Origin: Epiperipatus broadwayi
Taxonomy: Eukaryota; Onychophora; Udeonychophora; Euonychophora; Peripatidae
NCBI GenBank assembly: GCA_028023455.1
Contig: JAQFVV010000142.1
Location: 1,497,941-1,561,940, forward strand
Reading direction: 5' to 3'
Length of the DNA stretch: 64,000 nt
Shown: piece after piece, positions 22,601 through 34,729 of the stretch
How positions within the stretch are numbered: position 1 is the first letter of the stretch
How the letters are laid out: each line of letters starts with the position of its first letter
Translations under genes and position numbers: made by a program
Notes under the pieces: generated by a model
Told to the model about the DNA's origin: nothing
The model's database searches: none
The model's input: the letters and a program-made list of their open reading frames with translations, nothing else

Positions 22601-25500
22601 TTTCTGCTCATGAAAACTGTCATGCTGATTTGAAGTAAGCAGATGAGTAAAATTGTCTAGCTTTATTTTAAGTGCTAAAAATTTTCAAACACTACAAAAT
22701 AAAGAAAAAGAAAAAAAACAATATCAAATTTTTAAATCACTCCATTTTGATCCAATGATTTATTTAACAAATAAATAACTTATAAAATCACTTTAAGATT
22801 CTCAGATTTTTTTTTATTAAATTAATTTAAAATACCATTTTATTAAATTATGGTGATATCAATCAAAATAATTTAATTTACTAGTTTTGCATTTATAAAT
22901 TGTAATAATTAAAAAGCAAGTCATATAAGAGTTGTTTAAGCTATTGGTACGCCCTTTGTATTGCATTTATAAATTGATAAGTCCAAACATATAAAATCTC
23001 ATGGCATACACATATATTTTAAATGAACCATTGGCTCCATTATTTTAACTAAATGTAATTCCAATTGTAATTATCATGATACAGTTATTGTAGATCTTAT
23101 TTTAAAACATTCTGTTTTGTTATGTTTGATTTATTACATCCTATTTTGTGTATTTTTCTAACATAATACTAAATTACAAATGCCAAAATTTATGTGACAT
23201 GCAGTAAGAAAAGCCTCACAACCAGTCACACATCCCTCATGGATTACTTAGAAGTAAAAGAGATTACATAATCATCTCACTCCTAAAGGAATGTAATAAA
23301 CCTGATTTTTCTAACATATTCATTTTATGTGTGTGTGTTTCTATTTGTATGTAAAATTCAATTGCACTTTTCAAATATAATAATAAAATACAGACATACT
23401 TATGTTGTATATGCATTAATAAACAAAATCTGTTTAGAAAACATTCTTAAATACTTTTTCAAAATTACATTTTTAAGGCAGTAATATAAGAGACTTTTGA
23501 ATTTAATTTTGGCTGCAATATCTGCTATGTGACAATAATATTGACAAATTTACTTTATTTAACTAACAAATAAAGCCAATATAATTTTTACAGTTTTTTC
23601 TATATTAGTCAATTACAATAATAAATATAGGGTTACAATGTGTATGAAGATATGCATACATTTTTGTTTATGCAAGTAAAACAATTTTAGATTATACATA
23701 TATAAAGGTATTATTATTTTATATAATAATTATTTTAATAGATAAAATGTATAATATTTTATATTGAATAAATAGATAGGCAAGAAATATTTATTTGTTT
23801 ATTTCTTCAAGTTCTGATTTTAAAATGGTAAATTCATTGTATTACTATTTTTTTATTTTTGAAACTACTTATTTAAAAGTTTAAGAAAATATTTTCATTC
23901 TGGAATTCAGGCTGTATTTAAGAGAAGTCTTTATTAAATACAATTTGACTCTTTGAAACCAAAAAGTTTGTGAAATTGAGTGAATCTATAGGAACAGTAT
24001 ACAGGTTTATGACATAAATTCCTGTAATTTGAAATCAAACTCCCTCTTGTTTTTTTTCCATTTTAGTAAGCAAAACACCAAAGTACTATATATAAAAATT
24101 TAATATTAATTTGAAATATAATAATGCAGGCCTGTCAATCATTCTAATTTAATATATGATAAACTGCCATTATAATTTTAATGTTATCATTTTGAGTGAA
24201 AAACTATTTATTTTAATATATATATATTAAAACACTGTAACAGAAAATAAAATATATTCAAATAAACCAATTATATTTTCAAAGTGTAAGTATTATAACT
24301 ATAGTTATAAAACAAACAAGCAAAAGCAAAACTCAATATTTTTTTATTAAAAAAATTTAAAGAACAATTTTTTACTAACTTGAACACTGTTGGTTTATTT
24401 TTGCGCAATAATGAAACCTCTTTAATCTCTCATTTCTTTTTTCACACATTATTATTTTAACAATACCAGGATCAAAATCATATTTTTTCTCATGATTATA
24501 AAACACAGACTCGTTTATTAAATTAATGTTAATACTTAAATATCTTAAAAGTATATAGTCATGCATATCAGTTATTTAAGATGAAGTGGATAGCTGAAGG
24601 GAATTTGACAATCTGTATTTCAAATCCTGTTAATTAAATCAGTTTTAGTTTTTTTATTCTGGTCCTTAAATTTGCTTTCATTGTACTATAGTATATATAT
24701 GAGGACAAATTGATTGATTGCACTTTACTACCACATAAACAAACTTAGGTTGATCCAATTTATCTATTTTATCCTTGTATTACTTACTAATCTATTTAAA
24801 TTAATGGCTATCCTCAATCCAACATTGAACATATCTGCACAGATATTTGCAATTTTATTTATAATATGCTGTACATTTGGTAGTCTCATCCATTATTTAT
24901 CATTTCTAATTTTTCATTTACAAGAATTTTTTTAAAAACAACATATTTATGTATATCAGCTGCATTAAAACCTGATTTTATTACATCAGAAATATAAACC
25001 CCCAAATTCTGATTTTGTCAGATTCAGACTTACATAAATAGTTGTTTCAATGCAAAAAAGCTGTCAAAACTCCAAAGTTATATGACATTGACACTTGAGA
25101 TCTCACATTAATGCATGCACTAATATTAATAAGTTTAACAGTTATCTTATAACCCAACAAATTAATGCTCCACTTTACTTTCAAATCCAAGTAGCAAATT
25201 TCCTCATATTTCACAGGTGATAAAGTTCAATTTAAATCTGATTTCATATTTAATTCATGTAATATTGGAACAATTATATTATTATTTTTCAAAGCTAATG
25301 TTAAACTACAAACAATGGCACTAATAGACAAACTCATTGGCCAATAGGTCATTTCATATACATTACCCCTAAATGTAGTCACAATATCATTATCAATCAA
25401 GGTTAAGATATCATAAATAAAATAGACTGACAGAAGGATGATAAGATACATAATTAACAAATAATATATAAATAAGCAGACTATCACAGACACAGCCAAA
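19670..25500. other. 5.8 kb AT-rich DNA without recognised genes
   Basis: Long stretch of AT-rich sequence with A-runs (for example 21600-21680). Open frames are few, short and of low complexity, including a hydrophobic frame at 24714-24935. I see no element boundaries I can defend. Confidence 0.45.
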
Positions 25501-25504
25501 CAAA

Positions 25505-25926
<422 letters not shown>

Positions 25927-26925
25927 TATATAATAATAAGATATATGTAGACTGTATATGTGTAAAGGAAAAGATGTTCTTGTAGGCAAAAGATTCATAT
26001 AATAAAATTATATCAATATTATTTTGTTTACTTAGTATAGTTTAATCAAAGAATTAATTTTTTTATTATCTTAAAATTATAATATGAAAAATAAAAATCT
26101 GCATATAGAATATATAAAGATAAATAAAATTAAAAAAATGTAATCTAAAAATGCTGAATACAATTTTTATTATCTTAAAATTATAATATAAAAAATAAAT
26201 ATTCCATATAACATTTTATTTATTTTTATATTTTATGTAAACTTTTTTTTTTTTTTTTGCAAATGTTAATTTATTTCCACTACTCTATGATGAACAACAA
26301 TTTGTAATGATGAATCATTTTATATGTTATTCAAATATTACAAACTATTTTATCCAAATGGATGCACAATCTATAAACATTTCAAGTTGCTTTAATTTTG
26401 AAAATCTTATACATACACACACACACACACTCTTTTCATACTTGGAATATTTATTTTAAATCTAAATTTTCCATTAATATTGGTGGTGTATTAATAGTTT
26501 TAATAACCAAATCGATGCAAACTTATATGTATATATATTGAACTATATATATTATAGTGATCACTGAATAATCTGATTTTATGAAAATCGCTGATAATCA
26601 AGAGCGATTCAGCTAAACTGGGACTGAAAAGAAAAAAAGATGAATAAAAAAAATAAATTAAAAAAAGGACTTAATAAAATTTTAATATATGTAGAGATAA
26701 AGACATTTAAATTGCATTTAAAGATGACAAAAAGAAAAAGGCAAATTAAGCAAGAAAAGATACAAATGATAATTACTTATTTGCATTACACTTAAAAAAT
26801 TCAGGTCAATGAAGTAATTGTATACATATATTCATAACCTTTCAGACAAATATTTAATTTAAAAAATCATTGATCCAACGCATATAAATTAATATTATAA
26901 CTCTCATATCATCCTCATCATTTTC
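25927..26925. other. AT-rich DNA, nothing recognised
   Basis: Contains a T run near 26240 and a short (AC)n near 26415-26430. No gene or element is supportable. Confidence 0.45.
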
Positions 26926-26929
26926 AACA

Positions 26930-27330
26930 ATTATTAATCCACTACTGAATGAAGGCCTCTTTACATTTAAACCACCTTCTAACATCTAGAGCCTTTTTTC
27001 TCCACATTATTCCAGCAGACTTTCTTATTTTATCCATCTTTCTCACATGTGATCTTTTTCTATGTCTTTTACAGTCTTTGAGAAAGTAGTTTAAGATTTC
27101 AACTGTCCATCTTTCCTAACAATATGTTCAGTCTAATTCTATTTCAGTTCCTTAATTCTTTCACTGGTGTCAGTAATATCCGTTTATTTTCTTATCCATA
27201 AATTTTGTTTTCGATGGCTTCTTGTTATTTCTATCATGTATCTCTCCATACTTCTTTGAGCAATCTGAAGTCTCTTCTATTAAGTGCCCATGTCTCAGAT
27301 GCATAAGTCAAGAACTGGTAAAACATATTT
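26930..27330 (-). mobile_element. RTE 3' fragment
   Basis: About 400 bp matching, on the minus strand, the 3' end of the other two RTE copies, from the YGSETWTLNRR-encoding part to the 'aatccact' terminus. It is more diverged than either of the other copies. It is a dead-on-arrival 5'-truncated insertion, now heavily mutated. Confidence 0.85.
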
Positions 27331-28365
27331 ATATATGACAAAACATATATTTATTATATGATAAAAGAATTATATAAAATTAAATACGAGCAAATCTGTC
27401 CATTGTTATAAAGATAAAAGATTTATAGTATTATCTTCTTTTGCTCAAGGTAATGTATTATAATAACAAAAAGGAATTTGCAAAAGAGTTTATTATTTAT
27501 TATGATCTGATTGTCAGAGTGACCTTGATCTTTTTTTTTATTTTTTTCGAAAGAATTGATTAAATAATAATAATAACAATTACTTTATATTTTGGTTGAT
27601 TGAAATAAAATCTGAATCTGTCATTCGTATTTATAAAATGGAAAACTAAGCTCAAATTTTCCCTTCCCTATTAAATTCATCACCATTTTTATAAAAGCTG
27701 CAGTTGAAAATGATTTATATTTTTAATGGAGAAATCATCATCACTAATAGTTATCATACTTCAAGGTTATCGTAAAATAATAGCACTAATTAACAGACAG
27801 ATTATTTTCTATATATTTAAAAATATATATACCACATTTGAAGACAAATCATTCAGCCTAACAAACTTATAAAAAAACATATAATCTGTAAGTTGACATT
27901 TTATAACTTACTTTATGCTCATAAACACTAATTATAATAAAAAATAAAGATCTATAAATGAATTTTGATATCATTATCCAACAAGATTTCTAACTTAGGA
28001 GAGAAACTGGCATTTAATTATAAATTATGTAATTACATATTCATAATGTTGTTTTTATTCTGCTACTGTTATTATTTGATGATACTATTATTTTATTAAA
28101 TTTTAATTAAAAGAGTGTTTTAAAAAACAAAATACATAAAATTTGATTACTTATCAATCATCTACAAATAATTTTATAAAATAGATATTAAAACTATTTT
28201 TCTTTAATCATTTTATTGAATTTAGTTTTTACATTATACATATATAACATTTAAAGCACAATGAATAACATTTTATTTTAATTCTATTTAGTCTTTGCCT
28301 AAAAACATAAACTAGCAACTCATCGTAGTAAATTAAAAAATGGCATTAACTTAGTTCAATATATA
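27331..28365. other. AT-rich DNA, nothing recognised
   Basis: Ordinary AT-rich sequence between the RTE fragment and the hammerhead repeat locus. Confidence 0.45.
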
Positions 28366-28467
28366 TATAAAATTAAGAGCGTGCTAATAGCTCTAATCAA
28401 GCTTTTTTTTTTATTTATGATAAATGCTACTACAAAAGAAGACATTCAAATCATTTTTATCTTGGAT

Positions 28468-28526
28468 TGTCGCCATCCCCAGACCGGGTTTCGACCTATG
28501 GGTCTCTTCCGTGAGGAGTTGGGACA
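28468..28526 (-). ncRNA. Hammerhead ribozyme A (core mutation)
   Basis: The minus strand reads CGGAAGA (one change from CTGAAGA), stem II GACC-CATA-GGTC, GAAAC, and stem III ACC/GGT with a C apex. The cut is expected after the C at 28482. Stem I keeps both helices with one new mismatch. The T-to-G change at core position 4 should abolish cleavage. Confidence 0.75.
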
Positions 28527-28903
28527 TTAGATTTAAAAAAACCAACTCAAGCAAAGCGTTTATCTAAAAGTTAATTGTTAGAAGAAGATCTGAAACTTTT
28601 AGACATCTACATGTCTTTAAAGTCAGCTCTCCAACTGAAAAAATCATATGGGCCTGAACTTAATTCAGATACTCCATATATTAGTAGGCTTAGCCATTTA
28701 ATTTAGCCAAAGCCACAACAGCAAAATAATAATAGTAATAATAACAAGTCAGATGTCACATGACTTATATACAGCTTGCACTTACAAATATGTAAAATTA
28801 AGAGGTGCTAATAGCTCTAAACAAGCTTTTTTTTTTATTTATGATAAATGCTACTACAAGAGAAGACATTCAAATCATTTTTATCTTGGATTGTCCCCAT
28901 CCC

Positions 28904-28943
28904 AGAGACCCATAGGTCGAAACCCGGTCTGGGGATGGGGACA
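28904..28943 (+). ncRNA. Hammerhead ribozyme B (5' half missing)
   Basis: Starts abruptly at AGAGACC, lacking the CTG of the core and the 5' strand of stem I. It keeps stem II GACC-CATA-GGTC, GAAAC, stem III ACC-C-GGT and the cut site (after 28929). The missing half is replaced by the inverted arm of the neighbouring copy. Confidence 0.75.
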
Positions 28944-29309
28944 ATCCAAGATAAAAATGATTTGAATGTCTTCTCTTGTAGTAGCATTTATCATAAATAA
29001 AAAAAAAAGCTTGTTTAGAGCTATTAGCATGCTCTTAATTTTACATATTTGTAAATGTAAGCTATATATAAGTCATGTGACATCTGACTTGTTATTATTA
29101 CTATTATTATTTTGCTGTTGTGGCTTTGGCTAAATTAAATGGCTAAGCCTACTAATATATGGAGTATCTGAATTAAGTTCAGGCCCATATGATTTTTTCA
29201 GTTGGAGAGCTGACTTTAAAGACATGTAGATGTCTAAAAGTTTCAGATCTTCTTCTAACAATTAACTTTTAGATAAATGCTTTGCTTGAGTTGGGTTTTT
29301 TAAATCTAA

Positions 29310-29368
29310 TGTCCCAACTCCTCACTGAAGAGACCCATAGGTCGAAACCCTGTCTGGGGATGGGGACA
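29310..29368 (+). ncRNA. Hammerhead ribozyme C, complete type I fold
   Basis: The core is CTGAAGA (29323-29329). Stem II is GACC-CATA-GGTC, perfect. GAAA follows, then the cut after the C at 29354. Stem I has an inner helix CTCA/TGGG-type of 6 bp including one G-T pair, an internal loop (3 by 2 nt) and an outer 6-bp helix TGTCCC/GGGACA. The internal loop is where type I hammerheads make the tertiary contact with loop II. Stem III is reduced to A-T and C-G pairs in this copy, where copies A and B have three. Animal hammerheads with such short stem III usually work as dimers. Confidence 0.82.
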
Positions 29369-29520
29369 ATCCAAGATAAAAATGATTTGAATGTCTTCTC
29401 TTGTAGTAGCATTTATCATAAATAAATAAAAAAAGCTTGTTTAGAGCTATTAGCACGCTCTTAATTTTACATATTTGTAAGTGCAAGCTATATATAAGTC
29501 ATGTGACATCTGACTTGTTA

Positions 29521-29523
<3 letters not shown>

Positions 29524-29548
<25 letters not shown>
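29524..29548. repeat. (TA)n microsatellite
   Basis: Abuts the retrozyme-like element's right edge. Confidence 0.9.
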
Positions 29549-29551
<3 letters not shown>

Positions 29552-29556
29552 GTATT

Positions 29557-29730
29557 TTATAAAGTACTTGAACACAGACCTTCAAGCTTTCTTTAGATAA
29601 CCACTGTATCACACACATCCAAACACATGACCACACACATTTGAAAAAAATAAATTACCCTCAATATACATATTTTGTGCTGAATCAAACCTCATCAGTT
29701 GGTCCAAATCATCATTTTCCACATATATGT
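29557..29730 (-). mobile_element. Truncated, decayed copy of the 39-kb hammerhead repeat
   Basis: The minus strand parallels the unit at 39.1-39.28 kb: GGACCAACTGATGA is identical, then a stem II region ending CAGCAC, AAAATATGTATATTG and decayed downstream sequence. The copy stops exactly where the LTR begins (29731), so the LTR element probably inserted into it or beside it. Confidence 0.65.
29655..29725 (-). ncRNA. Hammerhead remnant of the 39-kb family
   Basis: CTGATGA is intact (complement at 29692-29698), but GAAA has become AAAA and the inner stem I pairs are partly lost. Position 10.1 is G here, as the ideal motif requires, whereas the 39-kb copies have T. Confidence 0.5.
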
Positions 29731-29871
29731 TGTAATGGATGATGACCCTTCTTCCAATACCTCCTTGGTCACTCTCATTGTTGATCATATGCATCATATG
29801 CATTTGTATAAAACTTATCATTTATAAATTAACAGGATTTATTCATGAGTGAAACTTTTAATTGTCCAAGA

Positions 29872-29919
29872 TGGACTTATAGTATCCATAGACTCTGGAC
29901 TTATAGTATCCATAGACTC
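29872..29919. repeat. 24-bp exact tandem duplication in the LTR
   Basis: 'tggacttatagtatccatag' plus ACTC occurs twice in succession. The other LTR has only one copy, so this happened after insertion. Confidence 0.9.
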
Positions 29920-29992
29920 TGGAGGAAATTTATTCCAAAACTTCAACTCCCAAAGAACAAAAAAATTAACATAATGATATATGTATTTAATA

Positions 29993-30347
29993 ACACGCTA
30001 ATGCATTGCGGTGAAACATTTTTATATAATAATTTCTGTAGACTTTCAATATCATAATTTCTGCAGACTAAGCACTTTCAGAGTTTTGTTACCATATGCA
30101 AATGTATGCAAAACTATCTCCTATATTATTCATTTTCTGGAAATGGCAAAACAAGTGTCTTTTCTATTTATTGCATTGATATCATTGGTGATAAAACAAG
30201 CTTCCTTGATTTGTAATAATCTAAGAGACTATGATTATGGAGTAACAAAACTTTGAAAGTGCTTAGTCTGCAAAAATTATGATATTGAAAGCCTACAGAA
30301 ATTATTATATAAAAAAGTTTCACCACAACATATCAGAGTGTTATTAA
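29993..30347. mobile_element. Foldback (MITE-like) insertion in the 3' LTR
   Basis: Arms of about 100 bp (about 29993-30104 and 30239-30347) are inverted copies, ending 'aataacac' and 'gtgttatt'. They surround about 135 bp with no useful ORF. The homologous LTR at 36.3 kb lacks it, which proves it is a later insertion. It has no transposase, so any mobility would depend on an enzyme supplied elsewhere. Confidence 0.75.
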
Positions 30348-30738
30348 TTATAAAATAAAGGTGAAATAAAATAGTTATTATAGTATTATGGATATATGTA
30401 TATAGGTACTTGGCATTAGTTTCTCACAATTACTAATTAATGTTTTCTGAACACTATAATTATGGATATTGGCATTTTCCAATTCCAAGAGCCAATCCTA
30501 TGCTTTACATAAGAATTATACTGATTGGTTTAATAAGAGCAATGATAGAACATTAATGAAAGATTGACCACAAGCTAAGTCACTCAGAACAGGTAGTAGT
30601 TAAACTGATAGGCATGTGTTAATACAGTGTAATTTGCACTAAACTATTTTTAAAAAAGCGTACATATATTTTGACCAAATGAATAATTAGATAAATAAAA
30701 AACAGAATAATGGGGCTCAATTATTTAATAAAAATGTA

Positions 30739-30739
<1 letters not shown>

Positions 30740-30808
<69 letters not shown>
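30740..30808. repeat. (TA)n microsatellite in the 3' LTR
   Basis: Corresponds in position to the longer (TA)n at 36680-36782 in the 5' LTR. Confidence 0.95.
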
Positions 30809-30810
<2 letters not shown>

Positions 30811-31666
30811 CAGTTAGAAATTGTTATTTAATACAGAGATTAAATATTTTATTTTTAGTATTGTTTACATGACTTAAATGTAAAGAAATTACAAACTCTT
30901 AATATAAGATTTATAATTTGTATAATTATAAATTTGAAAGAACATATACATTACCTTAGATTGTTCATATACATGCAGAAAGTAAGCTTACTTGGTAAAA
31001 ACTATGACCATATTTTTCCAATGAAATGATCATGAATCAAAATATTTGATGAATCAAGTGTGTTTAGACATGGACTTTAGCATCGATCGATGACAGGTTC
31101 ATATCACATTTTTTGTTTCCTTCATGGAGTGATGGGATAAATGTCCAGCACATTTAGGGTTTACCCCAATATTCTCATGTTAGCTTCATATACTTTTCTT
31201 CCAATATCATAATTCAATCACTTTGAATAGTAATTAATCAACAGCAGTCAAAAATCACAAGACAATAATCAGTCAATAATCATAATAATAATCCCAGTCT
31301 CTTGATTTTTCTATTTGTATAAGTTTTTATCTCCTTTTAATAATGCAATACTTCTCATAACTCCTCAAAATGTTTGATATTTTTCCTCTTATCCTGTGTG
31401 ATCTCCTTATTCCAGAGCACCATTGTCTCAGATCTGGCATCTTTTGTATACTTATTTGTTTTTGACAAAAGAAAACCTTTTAACACGGTTTTTTTTTTAT
31501 CTTAACATCTCATTAAAAACTTTTATACATAAAAACATTCCATAGATAACATCTGTTTTATTTTTCATCATTGATATATTTTATTTTTATTAAAATAAAA
31601 TAAAATTATGCACAAGAAAAATATATATTATATGCTTTTCAGAAATTTCTTTTTATACATTTGATG

Positions 31667-31715
<49 letters not shown>

Positions 31716-31884
31716 TCTACCAAAACAAATGAGCACAAAGCCCCTCCTTAAACCTATTTTGGTTAACTTATTCAGTCATTTTGATCCAATCAAATATATA
31801 TGGCTGCTTACCACATCTACATATATGTGTGGCTATCTAGAATACCTTCAACTTGTAACAGGTTCAAACCTGCTCCCTGTTACA

Positions 31885-31900
31885 ATACCCCCCATTCAGA
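31885..31900 (-). other. Polypurine tract of the gypsy element
   Basis: The minus strand reads CTGAATGGGGGGTAT directly before TGTAACAGG, the 3' LTR start. A G-rich purine run in this place primes plus-strand DNA synthesis in LTR elements. Confidence 0.7.
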
Positions 31901-32173
31901 AACTTTCAAATATAGTCTTCATGTTTGAATGGCTTAAACTTAAGCAAAAAAAAAATCTAAAAAAAAATTTTTTTAGGGATAAATATTCATTTTCAGATAG
32001 CTTTTCATTTATCTCTGCCTTATGGCATTGGTTTCAATGACTAGGCATTATAAGAAGATCCCTTGATTTCTTGTCCAGTGTTTATTCAAAAAGTGTTATA
32101 TCTCTGATGGCTTATGATGGAAAAAGGACCTTCATATAAATTGTAAAATTTTCAACAGATAAATTTAACCAGA

Positions 32174-32935
32174 TCACTCATATGTAACATCCTGACCATG
32201 ACTCAGTCTCCTAACCTGATTATGGACATTATCTATTGGCCTTTTATTTTCCCTTTGGCTCATTGTATGTAAGGTTTGAGATGCCCAGGTATGATTGGCT
32301 TCTTGATCTATGGATTGTTCTTCCATCTCTGGTAAAGATGTTTTGATTAATCTTGAGATGTGCATCTGAAATTCAAATGTAATGTGGTGAAACCAGTTGA
32401 CTCATTTATGGAACAATTTAAATAATTCATGAGTGACTGTGTTTGCTTAACTCAACCCATATGATTTGTATTGAGATACATGTGAAATAAATGCCTTAAC
32501 TCCCACATCACCCTTTTGAAATAGTTCAATTAAGGGTTCCAGATTGCTGTAAAGATATGTTTAACTTCTTGTCTCTGGGTCCATCTATACCACTTTCCTG
32601 ACATAAATGAGATACATGGTCAGAGAGAAATGACTTTATGTGCTCCAACATTTAGGAAATGCCTACTTTCTAACATCTTTATGGCATTCCTTGTGTTAAC
32701 TTGTGTGATGGGATATGCAAATATGTACTTTGAAAACAAAATATATATGATCCTGAGGTATTTTTTTTTATTAAAGGCTGATAATGAGCCATAAAAATCA
32801 ATCACCATCATCTCCTAAGATTTTGATGCTATCACAAAGACCATAGGAGTCATATAACTTCTATTTTCAGGTTTCACCCTTTTACAGGTTTCACATTTGT
32901 TTAGTATGCCCATACATTTTTGTGTGCATGCCTGA
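32174..32935 (-). pseudogene. Gypsy integrase remnant
   Basis: The minus strand encodes a degenerate zinc-binding stretch (HTKMYGHTKQM, about 32920) and a core start MVIDFYGSLSAFNKK (about 32810). It continues with LFSKYIFAYPITQVNTRNAIKML, which matches the 'D-x-x-G-P-L ... FSKYV-x-x-Y-P' block of retroviral-type integrases, with its first catalytic aspartate. A later SDHVSHL piece fits the second aspartate region. The gypsy integrase inserts the cDNA. Numerous stops break it. Confidence 0.7.
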
Positions 32936-33159
32936 CTACTAAAATCATTTCTGGAGCAAATGCTTGGTATTTAGGGTACTATAATAGCCATGTCAATGAA
33001 CATGAGTCACAACATCCTGTGTCATCTGCTGAGGTAGGATGGGCTTTCAATCTTCTTGGTCATCTCATATTTTGTACTGCAATATACCTTGGCATATCTA
33101 GTACTGTGCTCCCTTATTATCTACCCATGCTATATTTACCACCTTACCCTCTTTCCAAT

Positions 33160-33760
33160 CATTTAATCAAAGGTAACATTTGCTCATCATTATGTTTATG
33201 AAGACCCAAATGCTTCAATTCTTTCTCAATCTTGTTATTCATTCTCAAATCAATACTTGTTATGTACAAATTATTCTCCCCTAAATGGCACGGCTGAGAG
33301 CCAGCAGGGTTTGGGCTCAGAATATCAGTGACAATGTTATCAGACCCTTTGCAGTATTGTACTATGTGATTGCATTCTTCACAGAACATCTTTCAAGGGA
33401 CTAATTGGCTATTGGTCAAGTAACTATGCTTGAGATATTCTAAACATCTGTGATTGGGTACTATGACCACATTTGATCCTAGAAGAAGTGGCCTAATCTT
33501 TTAAAAGCCCAGATGATTGCTAAGGCCTCCTTTTTGTGGTAGAGTAATTTAGTATGGAACCTCTCAATAAATGATTGATAAAGTATAATACCCACATTTG
33601 TCTCCCCTCTTGCACTTACAATAAAGTTATCCCCAACCCATATCCACTGCTACCAGTTTGCACAATGAATGGTTTAGTAAAACCTGGTAATGATAGGGTG
33701 GTTGTTTTATAACCTTCTTTTATGTCCTCAAAAGCTTTATCTTGCTCTCTAGCCCACATC
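33160..33760 (-). pseudogene. Gypsy RNase H and connection region remnant
   Basis: Minus-strand pieces include HKKEALAIIWAFKRLGHFF (about 33540), typical of gypsy RNase H, and HIVQYCKGSDNIVTDILSPNP (about 33365). The latter corresponds to the conserved 'G-x-x-N-x-V-A-D-x-L-S-R' end of the domain, with the final arginine lost. It degrades the RNA strand during reverse transcription. The frame is broken. Confidence 0.72.
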
Positions 33761-33899
33761 TTTTTATAATAGCCTGACCAGCAGTTCTATACATTCTGCC
33801 AAACATTCGTGGATAAAAATTGCACAATCCCAGGAGTGAATCTCTTTTCTGATCTGGGTACAAGATAATCTCTGATGGCTAAGACTTTATTCAAATATC

Positions 33900-34260
33900 A
33901 CCTTATCCCTTGCAATCCCACCATCACATGGCCCAAGAATATCACTTCATCCCTTATTAAAGTACTTTTTTATTTTAATACCCTTCTTCTTACCCTTGGT
34001 GAGGAACACTTCCTGAATATGGTCATCTATAGTCAGTGAGACCATCAATTGATCATCAATATACATTGCTACTAGATTTTTACCTTCATCAAACCACCAA
34101 GGCATCTCAGGAGTCAGGCTAAATGACATTATATTGAATTGGTATGAGTAGACTTCATATCCAAAAGCCGTGTATTGCCAGTCCTCTGTATGAAGCTTGA
34201 TTTGCCCATAGCTGGTGATTAAATTGAATGTTGAAAAAAAATTTTCCATTGAACTTGCTT
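33900..34260 (-). pseudogene. Gypsy reverse transcriptase fragment
   Basis: The minus strand shows FFSTFNLITSYGQIKLHTED, related to the 'F-S-x-L-D-L-x-S-G-Y-x-Q-I' block. It continues with TAFGYEVYSYQFNIMSFSLT and the polymerase motif MYIDDQLMVS (YIDD, catalytic aspartates present). The aspartate of 'LDL' is N in this copy and part of the middle is missing between LTPE and the YIDD block. RT, RNase H and IN lie in gypsy order, which rules out Copia. Confidence 0.78.
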
Positions 34261-34585
34261 AACAACTCATGTATGGAAGATGTTATAGATAGGAACCAGT
34301 ATTCAATTTAATTGTTTAGTGCCAAGATAAAACATATCAGTCGTATCTTTTTTTACAACAACCAATAGATTACAGTATGTGGATAAACATTTTGAAATGA
34401 CTCCCCTATTCCATCATTTGATTTATTTGCTTTCAAACCTCCTCCATGTACTGATGAGAGATAGGTTAAGAACATGATTGAAATGGATTATCCTGATTTA
34501 ACTTGATGCATTGTTCAAAACCCTGGATCACTCTGAGTACATCTAAAAGCACATTATTATACCTTTCAAGCATCTTCTTGAGAAC

Positions 34586-34722
34586 ATACCCTGAGTTTCC
34601 ATTTTCATGTAGCCTCCTTTACCTTTTCTTTTATGGACCCCTTTGTTTTCTCTATACCCTGAGTTTCCATTTGCCATTCTAGCCTCCTTTACCTTTTCTT
34701 CTATGGTCCTCTTTGTTTTCTC
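34586..34722. repeat. 68-bp tandem duplication in the gypsy internal region
   Basis: Units start at 34586 and 34654 ('ataccctgagtttccattt'). The copies differ at several positions. Confidence 0.85.
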
Positions 34723-34729
34723 TCCCTAA

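Larger units (their letters stand above)
28366..29523. mobile_element. Retrozyme-like hammerhead repeat: two dimers head-to-head
   Basis: The left half (28366-28904, minus strand) and right half (28904-29523, plus strand) are inverted copies of one about 425-bp unit. Each half has one full unit bounded by hammerhead motifs plus a partial unit. On the plus strand the predicted cleavage sites are after 28929 and 29354, 425 bp apart. On the minus strand a complete unit runs from about 28904 to 28482, essentially cut site to cut site. Tandem units delimited by type I hammerheads and lacking any ORF define metazoan retrozymes: non-autonomous elements with circular RNA intermediates, copied by another element's enzymes. 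A (TA)n tract follows directly (29524-29548). Confidence 0.8.
29731..31884 (-). repeat. 3' LTR of the gypsy element
   Basis: About 2.15 kb, including a later insertion of about 0.4 kb (29990-30400) absent from the other LTR. Its 29731-30740 part matches 36144-36680 and its 30810-31884 part matches 43238-44232. It contains (TA)n tracts at 30740-30808 and 31672-31711. Confidence 0.8.

Noticed and set aside
25227-25499. 90-codon hydrophobic frame on the minus strand
   Set aside because: AT-rich DNA readily yields I/L/Y/F-rich frames. There is no family motif, and it overlaps the decayed GATA flank.
33947-34249. Reading the gypsy RT piece as a retrovirus
   Set aside because: RT, RNase H and IN order and LTR structure fit a Ty3/gypsy retrotransposon. 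No envelope-like ORF is present.
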